Source of the DNA: Mesorhizobium japonicum MAFF 303099
Lineage (GTDB): Bacteria; Pseudomonadota; Alphaproteobacteria; Rhizobiales; Rhizobiaceae
Length of the DNA stretch: 64,000 bases
Reading direction: 5' to 3'
NCBI RefSeq assembly: GCF_000009625.1
Contig: NC_002678.2
Location: forward strand, 4,620,001 to 4,684,000
Made by a program: the position numbers and the translations under genes
Notes under the pieces: generated by a model
Databases searched by the model: none
What the model was told of the DNA's origin: nothing
The model's input: the letters and a program-made list of their open reading frames with translations, nothing else
Part shown: positions 57,596 to 64,000 of the stretch, piece by piece
How positions within the stretch are numbered: position 1 is the stretch's first letter
Layout: every line of letters starts with the position of its first letter

Positions 57596-59029
57596 ATGAA
57601 ATTCGGGTCAAGCGGCGTTCGAGGTTTGGCTTCGGAATTGGTCGGCAAGGCCAGCGGACTTTATACCGAAGCTTTCGCTTGGCGTTTGATTTCCAGCCGG
57701 GTTCAGCCGAATAGTTCAGTCTTCATAGGCCGCGACCTACGTGACAGCAGTCAGGCGATAGCCAACAATTGCATGGCGGCGTTGGCCGCAAATGGTTTCC
57801 AGCCGATCGATTGCGGCACCATACCCACGCCTGCCCTGGCACTATATGCATGCAAACACGGCGCGGCGGCTCTTATGGTCACCGGGTCGCACATTCCAGC
57901 CGATCGCAATGGCATCAAATTCTATGGCCCGAATGGTGAAATCAGCAAGGCGGATGAGGCCGCGATTACGCGCTTTGTAGCCGAAAGATCAATTGCGTAT
58001 TGCTTACCAACGGCTTGTCTGGGAACGACGTGGCCTATGCACTGTGAAGAAGCGATCGCCTCTTATCGAGAGCGCGCCCATGACATGCTGGAGCCGGGCT
58101 CACTTTCCGGCATGAGACTTGGTGTCTATCAGCACAGTTCGGTCGCGGCGGAACTGTTGGTACAGGTTCTTCGATCGCTCGGTGCCAGCGTGGTCGCCGT
58201 CGGGAAAACCGCGACTTTCGTACCTGTCGATACCGAAGCCGTGGACGCAGCAACAATCGCAAAATTGAAGAAGTGGGTCCGCGAATTCGGTCTCGATGCC
58301 ATCGTGTCGACCGATGCGGACGCTGATCGGCCACTCATCGCTGATGAAAATGGCGATCTTCTTCGCGGCGACCTGGTTGGGCTTGCAACGGCTCTTTTCC
58401 TGAAGGCAGACACGATCGTGACGCCAGTGACCTCCAATTCGGGAATTTCGAAGGCCTTGGGTTTCGCGGTCCAGAGGACGAAAGTCGGGTCTCCATTTGT
58501 CATTGAAGCAATGGAAGCATTACACGGCGCCGGCGGCGTCATCGTCGGCTTTGAGGCCAATGGTGGTGTTCTGCTGGGCTCGGATTGTGTCGTGAATGGG
58601 AAGACATTGACTGCACTGCCGACGCGGGACTCATTCCTCCCGATTTTGGCCGTGCTCAGTACCATGGCGTCGACAAAAAAGAAGCTGTCGCGACTGCGCG
58701 GGCTTTGGAATCTTCCTGTGTGCGCCAGTGACCGGCTTCAGAACTTCCCCGCGGAAAGTTCGCGCAGATTGATGGATCATCTCGCAAGCCGGAACGCACT
58801 GCAGCACTTTCTTGCCTCGTTCGGGACCGTCGCCGAAATTGACGAAACCGATGGCCTCAGGGCGCGGATGCTTTCAGGTGAGATCATACATCTGCGGCCT
58901 TCCGGCAATGCCCCGGAACTGCGCTGCTACTCGGAAGCTTCGACCGAGAGCAGGGCCATGGCGATCGTCGCCTCGACGCTGCAAGGGGCACATGCGTTCG
59001 CGCTTACAGACGAGATAGAGGACCTTTGA
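57596..59029 (+). CDS. noeK: Phosphomannomutase (NoeK-type)
   Basis: A 477-residue alpha-D-phosphohexomutase. It starts MKFGSSGVRGLASELVGKAS; the active-site serine loop is VTGSHIPADRNGIKFYGP, the metal loop STDADADRPLI, the sugar loop GFEANGGVLLG and the phosphate loop RPSGNAPELR. It converts mannose-6-P to mannose-1-P for GDP-mannose. Behind a nod box and next to the GDP-mannose pyrophosphorylase gene it matches noeK of rhizobia that make fucosylated Nod factors. Its stop overlaps the noeJ start by one base. Confidence 0.88.
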   Translation: MKFGSSGVRGLASELVGKASGLYTEAFAWRLISSRVQPNSSVFIGRDLRDSSQAIANNCMAALAANGFQPIDCGTIPTPALALYACKHGAAALMVTGSHIPADRNGIKFYGPNGEISKADEAAITRFVAERSIAYCLPTACLGTTWPMHCEEAIASYRERAHDMLEPGSLSGMRLGVYQHSSVAAELLVQVLRSLGASVVAVGKTATFVPVDTEAVDAATIAKLKKWVREFGLDAIVSTDADADRPLIADENGDLLRGDLVGLATALFLKADTIVTPVTSNSGISKALGFAVQRTKVGSPFVIEAMEALHGAGGVIVGFEANGGVLLGSDCVVNGKTLTALPTRDSFLPILAVLSTMASTKKKLSRLRGLWNLPVCASDRLQNFPAESSRRLMDHLASRNALQHFLASFGTVAEIDETDGLRARMLSGEIIHLRPSGNAPELRCYSEASTESRAMAIVASTLQGAHAFALTDEIEDL

Positions 59030-60444
59030 TGAAAGTGGTTCCGGTCATCATCAGCGGTGGAGCTGGTTCGCGGCTCTGGCCCGCCTCAAGGCAATCGCAC
59101 CCCAAACCTTTTCTCAAGGTGGCGGATGGACTTTCGCTCATCCAGCACACCGTGTTGCGCGCCGCTTCGATGCAGCATGTCGTGGAGCTTGTTACCGTGA
59201 CGTCCACGGGGCACCTCTTCCTTACGAAAGACGTTTTCGACGAGCTGGATTCCGTTGTTTTGCCACGCACCTTTCTGCTTGAGCCTGAGGGTCGGGATAC
59301 CGCCGCCGCCGTCGCTGCGGCAACCGTCCATGCCAAGGCAACACAGGGTCCCGATGCTGTTCTGTGTGTTTTTCCCGCCGACCATATGATTGGTGATCTG
59401 CCCGCATTTCAAACCGCCATGAACCGGGCAATCGAACAGGCGCTGCAGGGGCGTATCGCAACCTTGGGGATAACCCCGGATAGGCCAGACACCGCATTCG
59501 GCTACATCGAGGCCGACGGTGAGAAAGTTGTCCGGTTCGTCGAGAAACCGAACGCCGAGACTGCCAAATCTTATGTCGCGTCCAAACGTTTCTTCTGGAA
59601 CGCCGGCATCTTCTGCTTCAAGGCGCAGGTCATGCTCGACGAAATGGCTGCGCATTGCCCGCAGGTGATCGATGCCGTTCTCGATAGCTATGATAATGCT
59701 CGCGTCAGCCACGGCGAACATGTTGCCAGCGTCGAACTCTCATCTGAGCACTTCGCCATGGCGCCGCGTATTTCACTCGACCATGCGGTGATGGAAAAAA
59801 CCCACAATCTCGCTGTCGTTCCCTGCGAAATGGGGTGGAACGACATTGGATCTTGGAACGCAATGGCCGAACTGGTCGCCGCTGACGGGAGCGGCAACAG
59901 GATTCGCGGCGATGTCCATGTGGTCGACACCGTGGGCAGTTACATAAGCTCGGACAAACGCGTCATCGGCACCGTCGGCATCAGCGACCTGGTGATCGTG
60001 GATTCCCCCGATGCATTGCTGGTTGCATCCCGCGATCGCGTCCAGGACGTCAAGAAACTCTTCGAGGGACTCAAGGCTGCGGGACATGAAGCGCACTTGC
60101 TTCACAGTACCGTGCACCGGCCCTGGGGCACCTACACGGTTCTGGAGGAAAGCGAGCGCTTCAAGATCAAGCGCATCGAGGTGAAGCCGGGCGGACGCTT
60201 GAGCCTGCAGATGCACCATCACCGCTCCGAGCACTGGGTCGTGGTCAGCGGCACTGCGAAAATAGTCAACGGCGACCAGGAGCTACTCCTGACCACTAAT
60301 CAATCCACCTATATCCCTTGCGGCCACAAACACCGGCTCGAAAACCCCGGCAATATCGGACTGGTGATGATCGAGGTCCAAAGCGGCGAGTATCTCGGCG
60401 AAGATGACATCGTGCGGCTTGAGGACGTATACGGTCGAACGTGA
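59029..60444 (+). CDS. noeJ: Mannose-1-phosphate guanylyltransferase / mannose-6-phosphate isomerase (NoeJ-type)
   Basis: A 471-residue bifunctional type II PMI/GMP. The nucleotidyltransferase half has ISGGAGSRLWPASRQSHPKPF-type sequence, FPADHMIGD and RFVEKPNAETA. The C-terminal cupin isomerase has HRPWGTYTVLEESERFKIKR and LQMHHHRSEHWVVVSG. It makes GDP-mannose, precursor of GDP-fucose for Nod-factor decoration. NodZ, NoeL and NolK are not seen downstream within the window. Confidence 0.9.
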   Translation: MKVVPVIISGGAGSRLWPASRQSHPKPFLKVADGLSLIQHTVLRAASMQHVVELVTVTSTGHLFLTKDVFDELDSVVLPRTFLLEPEGRDTAAAVAAATVHAKATQGPDAVLCVFPADHMIGDLPAFQTAMNRAIEQALQGRIATLGITPDRPDTAFGYIEADGEKVVRFVEKPNAETAKSYVASKRFFWNAGIFCFKAQVMLDEMAAHCPQVIDAVLDSYDNARVSHGEHVASVELSSEHFAMAPRISLDHAVMEKTHNLAVVPCEMGWNDIGSWNAMAELVAADGSGNRIRGDVHVVDTVGSYISSDKRVIGTVGISDLVIVDSPDALLVASRDRVQDVKKLFEGLKAAGHEAHLLHSTVHRPWGTYTVLEESERFKIKRIEVKPGGRLSLQMHHHRSEHWVVVSGTAKIVNGDQELLLTTNQSTYIPCGHKHRLENPGNIGLVMIEVQSGEYLGEDDIVRLEDVYGRT

Positions 60445-60934
60445 CAGTCCAACGTCACATGCCCTACGGTGGCTGGCAGACCGAACCTGCGTCGGCATGT
60501 GGGCTGTCAGGCGACCGGCGGCTAGGCAAGGCGAGGCAAACCAGAACAGGTTTTATGAGTATGGCTAGTGAGCGATGTCGAAACGACAGGCTGGCCGAAT
60601 TGTTGAGACGGCAGTTTTCCGGCGAGATTGTCAGACGACACTTGCGCATCCGATGTAACGGCATGCGCTGCTACAGCCGCTCGAGTTGCGGAAGGTGATC
60701 GGCAATATCAGTCGATCAGATGCGCGATAAGGTTCGTTGCCATGTACGGCAGGCGCGACATGAGCGGCCTGGCACTCTGACGGGGGTAGGCCAGCATGCG
60801 CCGGGCCTGACTGGCGGGGGCTCGCAAGAGAAACGCGGCACCGGCTGACGAAGATAATACGCTCCTGCGCGCCGGTGACGGACCGGGGCCATTAGGCGTA
60901 GGCGCATCGCTATCGCCATGCCACGTGGACAATC
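60445..60934. other. Stretch after noeJ without supported genes
   Basis: Short open frames exist on both strands. The reverse frame ending at 60708 (RMLAYPRQSARPLMSRLPYM) looks protein-like in its last 40 residues and could be a 3' remnant, but I cannot name it. No nodZ or noeL sequence seen. Confidence 0.4.
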
Positions 60935-61108
60935 CTATTCGGGCTGGGCAGATGGACGGTAATTCCAGCTTTCGACGGCGTTGACTTCGTCGATGCAGAC
61001 CGGCCCCGATGCACCGCAGTCCTCGCGTTTCATCACAACGCGCGCCTCGTCCGTTTCATATGGCCTAACCTCGCAGCTTGTGCAGAACGGGCAAGGGATC
61101 GCTTTCAT
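60935..61108 (-). CDS. Lar-like small zinc-ribbon protein
   Basis: A 57-residue protein starting MKAIPCPFCTSCEVRPYETD, then VVMKREDCGASGPVC and VNAVESWNYRPSAQPE. The pattern CPFC...C-x-x-CGA-x-GP...A-x-x-WN-R is that of Lar-family (restriction alleviation) proteins, though the second zinc knuckle here is altered (EDC where a C-x-x-C is expected). GGAAG lies upstream. Confidence 0.65.
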   Translation of the reverse strand: MKAIPCPFCTSCEVRPYETDEARVVMKREDCGASGPVCIDEVNAVESWNYRPSAQPE

Positions 61109-61467
61109 CGTGACGAATCTTCCTGATGGCCTCGGGTGGTTCCGCCGAAATCTTTCGCCTAAGCGCTCGACTTCGCAAGCGCTGATCGTTGTGCCGTAGT
61201 TCGGCGCCACCATCGGGTAGGGATATTTTGTCCACATGCCCTCGTACCATCAACGCGGCTAGCCGGTTCTCTCTATCCACAGATCTGGCCTCTCGTGCGG
61301 GCCAAGGTTACATCCGTGTCGCCCAGCATGAGGCCGATCTCCCGCAGAGCGAATCGATTCCGTAGAAATAAGAATTCTGCCACCGCCCCGCCGCCGTAAG
61401 GGTATTGATATACCCTTGGGATTTTGATCCGACCTGGCAGGCGGCGGGTAATCTTCAGAGGCCGACG

Positions 61468-61728
61468 TCAGGCAGCGTTCGGGATACCCGAGATTTCATC
61501 GAAGATACTCTCAGCCAAGCCAAGCGCCCGAGCGATCCGATCGCGATAGCCCTTGTCGAAACAATGGCCAGATTCGATCAGCCCGACCTCCTCGACTGTC
61601 AGACCGCTGGTCACGGCAATGTCCTCGGTCGAATAGCCAAGATGTTCCCGATATGCCTGAATTACGGGTTTTCCGTTTGAGATTGCGGTAAGCACTGCCT
61701 CGGGCAGCGCGAAAGGCGTTGCGGTCAT
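61468..61728 (-). CDS. Conserved rhizobial protein with HTH-like fold (86 aa)
   Basis: ATG at 61728 with a strong GGAGG five bases upstream. Reads MTATPFALPEAVLTAISNGK, then REHLGYSTEDIAVTSGLTVE and EVGLIESGHCFDKGYRDRIA. The central part resembles a Cro/CI helix-turn-helix (AVTSGLTVEEVGLIE). A possible small regulator or antitoxin-like protein. Confidence 0.7.
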   Translation of the reverse strand: MTATPFALPEAVLTAISNGKPVIQAYREHLGYSTEDIAVTSGLTVEEVGLIESGHCFDKGYRDRIARALGLAESIFDEISGIPNAA

Positions 61729-62238
61729 TTTGCCTCCAAATGCAGAGAACGGCCATTCGATGACTCGAAACAAGCGGCGGCCGATGTTGAAATAGGATGC
61801 CGAAACGGCCCGAGCCGGCGGCATCCAAAAATGCGATCACTCTCGAACGTGTGAGAGGCGCTACGTTAATATGGCGGCCGCCGCCGTTTAGATCAAGAAC
61901 CTTGGCTCGCTTTACGAGGATTGCTCCAGTGGCCACAATTCGACGACACAGTGCGCAGCGCCGTCATCACGCTCACATCGATGATTGCGCGGCCGCTTTA
62001 ACGCGCCGTCGGCTTGCGGCGCGATTGAGGAGCCGCGATCTGGCGGTCGGGCACTAGGCGCACCAGCTCGCGGACCAGCGTCAAAGTATCTGCGGGGACT
62101 GTCTAGCGATGCTTGCCGGCGGCGTTCATCTTGAGCTTTAATACCGTGTGGTCCCCTCCCGCCCATGCAGGAGGCCGGGTGCCCATCGGACAAGACGCTG
62201 AGGGACCAACATCTCTCTGTTTCAGCCCGACTGTTGGC
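61729..62238. other. Region upstream of the peroxidase unit
   Basis: No gene supported; competing open frames on both strands are Arg/Ala-rich shadows. Confidence 0.4.
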
Positions 62239-62254
62239 TGTCAGATCCGCGACA
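62239..62254 (+). promoter_or_regulatory. NifA upstream activator sequence
   Basis: TGTCAGATCCGCGACA fits the canonical NifA site TGT-N4-T-N5-ACA exactly. It lies about 95 bp upstream of a sigma-54-like element, the usual spacing, and about 200 bp before the leader ORF. Confidence 0.6.
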
Positions 62255-62339
62255 CCGGAGTAGGGCTGCGCTTTGCTGCGAATTCCTTCAACCTATTGAA
62301 TGATGACCAGAAAATCCCCGGAGGTTCCTTCTGCTCAGT

Positions 62340-62355
62340 TGGCACGACTTTTGAT
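62340..62355 (+). promoter_or_regulatory. Degenerate sigma-54 -24/-12 element
   Basis: TGGCACGACTTTTGAT matches the nif-type -24/-12 promoter TGGCACGACTTTTGCA except that the -12 GC is GA. The match elsewhere is complete. The -12 change should weaken RpoN binding, so activity is uncertain. Confidence 0.5.
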
Positions 62356-62433
62356 GCTTCTCGAGAGGCGACAGGAGATACCGACTGGCGTTCATCGTGG
62401 GTGATATCGCGCAATGCAACGAAGGAAGACAAT

Positions 62434-62553
62434 ATGTCAGGTCCGCGTCAGAATCGATTTTATTCAAAGAGGATTGCCGCCTTTAGCGCAAGGCGTTCAC
62501 GAACCGCATATCAACAATGGCTTCCGTGCAAAACGCAGGGAGATCACTTGTGA
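62434..62553 (+). CDS. 39-aa leader ORF overlapping the peroxidase start
   Basis: ATG at 62434 after GGAAG gives MSGPRQNRFYSKRIAAFSAR and ends ...QGDHL with TGA at 62551-62553. The peroxidase GTG start at 62550 overlaps this stop, so translation may be coupled. The Arg-rich peptide resembles no known family. Confidence 0.45.
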   Translation: MSGPRQNRFYSKRIAAFSARRSRTAYQQWLPCKTQGDHL

Positions 62554-63602
62554 AAATCCTATTCACTACGGTGGCTGTCGCGTTGCCGGCCATCGCTTTT
62601 GCTGCGCAAACGATCCCCGTATACCTCAGAGAAACAGCACGGGCCACCTTCAAGCCTCTACCATCCATCACGCCGACAGTCGCCAACAACCCGATCACAC
62701 CGGAGAAGATAGCCCTAGGCAAGGCAATGTTCTTCGATCCACGCGTCTCGGCGTCAGGCGTCTTGTCGTGCAATTCGTGCCACAACTTGGCCACCGGGGG
62801 CGACGACAATCAAGAAAGCTCGATCGGCCATGGTTGGCAGAAGGGACCGCGCAACGCGCCGACGGTACTGAACGCTGTCTTCAACATAGCGCAGTTCTGG
62901 GATGGTCGTGCTGAAGACCTGAAGGTTCAGGCCAAGGCACCGATCCAAGCCGTTGTCGAAATGGCCAACACACCAGGTCAACTCATCGCCACGCTCAAGT
63001 CGATGCCGCAATATGTCGAGTGGTTCAATTCAGCTTTCCCGGGCGAAGCCGATCGCGTCACCTTCGAAAACGTCGCCAAGGCAATCGAAGCCTTTGAGGC
63101 GACACTGGTCACACCGGCGCCCTTCGATGCCTTCCTCAACGGCGATGACGCCGCTATGACTTCCGAACAGAAACAGGGCCTGACGCTTTTCATGGACAAA
63201 GGCTGCTCGTCCTGCCACGGCGGTATCAACGTGGGTGGGGAGGGCTATTCCCCATTCGGCCTCGTTGAAAAGCCCAACACCGATGTCCTGCCGGAAAACG
63301 ACAAAGGCCGATTTGCCGTGACCCATGAAGCCGACGATTCCTATGTTTTCCGCGTGGCGCCGTTGCGCAACGTAGCACTCACCGCGCCATACTTTCATTC
63401 GGGCAAGGTTTGGGATCTGAAACAGGCCGTCGCCATTATGGGGACCACCCAGCTCGGCCAAGAATTGACGGAAAAAGAAGTCGACCTGCTCGTTGCCTTC
63501 CTTAATTCGCTGACCGGAAAAGTACCGGAGGTCGCCTATCCCGTCTTACCCGCCGAAACGCCGACAACGCCTCGACCTGTATTGCATATCCTCCCGCAAT
63601 GA
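62550..63602 (+). CDS. Di-heme cytochrome c peroxidase (CcpA/MauG family)
   Basis: A periplasmic di-heme enzyme of about 350 residues. The GTG at 62550 with AGGGAG upstream gives a signal peptide KILFTTVAVALPAIAFA; an ATG at 62517 would only add a polar extension. Two heme sites are CNSCH (ferredoxin-side) and CSSCHGG. RNAPTVLNAVFN, FWDGRAEDLKVQA and RVAPLRNVALTAPYFHSG are family landmarks, the last holding the distal Met/His region. It reduces hydrogen peroxide with electrons from cytochrome c. The upstream NifA site suggests expression in nodules. Confidence 0.92.
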   Translation: MKILFTTVAVALPAIAFAAQTIPVYLRETARATFKPLPSITPTVANNPITPEKIALGKAMFFDPRVSASGVLSCNSCHNLATGGDDNQESSIGHGWQKGPRNAPTVLNAVFNIAQFWDGRAEDLKVQAKAPIQAVVEMANTPGQLIATLKSMPQYVEWFNSAFPGEADRVTFENVAKAIEAFEATLVTPAPFDAFLNGDDAAMTSEQKQGLTLFMDKGCSSCHGGINVGGEGYSPFGLVEKPNTDVLPENDKGRFAVTHEADDSYVFRVAPLRNVALTAPYFHSGKVWDLKQAVAIMGTTQLGQELTEKEVDLLVAFLNSLTGKVPEVAYPVLPAETPTTPRPVLHILPQ

Positions 63603-63621
63603 TTGGCCGGAGCTGGCTAGC

Positions 63622-63653
63622 GAAGGTCGCAATCACGAATGATTGCGACCTTC
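63622..63653 (+). terminator. Perfect 14-bp hairpin after the peroxidase gene
   Basis: GAAGGTCGCAATCA (63622-63635) pairs completely with TGATTGCGACCTTC (63640-63653) around a CGAA loop. There is no T-run, so it may act as a bidirectional terminator with Rho, or as an RNA-stabilising 3' structure. Confidence 0.65.
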
Positions 63654-64000
63654 ACTGGGACGAGACGATCATGACTTCCGGCGAGGCCTATCCAACTGGA
63701 AAGCTAGGGGGACTTTCATTTCCGAATTCAATTGAAACGCTAAATGAAAACCTGACCCGTCGACGCCCACTTGCGTCACGACAGCATGACCCGCCTTGCC
63801 GGCCACGTCGATCAGACGCTCCGACTAGCCGACTGTGTCGTGATGTGTCGTTACATGTACCCCCTACCCCCGCTTTAGATCCGCTGACAAGCTCGCAACC
63901 ACCTGATCGAGCCATCGCGGACAATATTCCGCGAGCCGCTGGCGTGCGCCCAGCAGAAACCGGATGCCTTCAGATCCACCCCTTCAAAACGTGCTCGATG
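63654..64000. other. 3' edge of the window, no gene seen
   Basis: Only short open frames without motifs. The edge may cut a gene at the right. Confidence 0.4.

Overview
The window looks like a stretch of a Mesorhizobium-type genome (Rhizobiales, high GC), most likely at and inside one end of a symbiosis island. The main clues are a 20-bp tRNA-Phe 3' end used as an attachment core beside a P4/IntS-type integrase (23.4-24.8 kb), a thiamine operon (thiC-O-S-G-E-D), the Nod-factor fucosylation genes noeK-noeJ behind a recognisable nod box, a relic of nifA, and a cytochrome c peroxidase gene with a NifA upstream activator sequence. From memory, thiamine genes and phe-tRNA integration are both known for Mesorhizobium symbiosis islands.

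Layout. 0-3 kb: response regulator, hybrid HisKA_2-type kinase and a sugar-type periplasmic binding protein. 3-22 kb: an accessory, decaying region with small rhizobial protein families, several present as paired copies, and many genes broken by single-base frameshifts (PRC-barrel, ArsR, Fe-S/CCG protein, mscL, corA and others), plus an IS481-family element and a three-copy palindromic repeat. 22.2-24.9 kb: a recombination hot spot with a tRNA-Ser 3'-end scar, an XRE regulator, the integrase and the tRNA-Phe att core followed by a repeat of about 115 bp. That repeat recurs at 33.6 and 44.4 kb. 25-33.3 kb: a tightly overlapping catabolic operon (ribose-type ABC transporter, amidohydrolase-fold lactonase, SDR dehydrogenase, split transketolase) with a divergent LysR regulator. 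33.3-36.8 kb: transposase remnants and a thioredoxin with an unusual WCDPC active site. 36.9-43.4 kb: RND efflux pump operon with its own two-component system. 43.5-45.9 kb: a graveyard of relics (permease, IS1595-type transposase, LacI-type regulator, nifA). 46.1-48.4 kb: HisC-like aminotransferase and a luciferase-like monooxygenase. 48.6-54 kb: thiamine operon under a TPP riboswitch. 54.2-56.1 kb: queC-queD-queE under a preQ1-I-like riboswitch, followed by a truncated queF. 56.5-57.1 kb: broken fic gene. 57.2-60.4 kb: nod box, noeK and noeJ. 60.4-64 kb: small proteins, then the NifA-UAS / leader ORF / cytochrome c peroxidase unit.

The genes work in modules: cofactor supply (thiamine, preQ0), Nod-factor sugar precursors (GDP-mannose for GDP-fucose), sugar uptake and catabolism, multidrug efflux, and symbiosis-controlled peroxide defence. 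The many frameshifts need a raw-read check, because some could be sequencing errors. No complete tRNA, rRNA or CRISPR array was seen.
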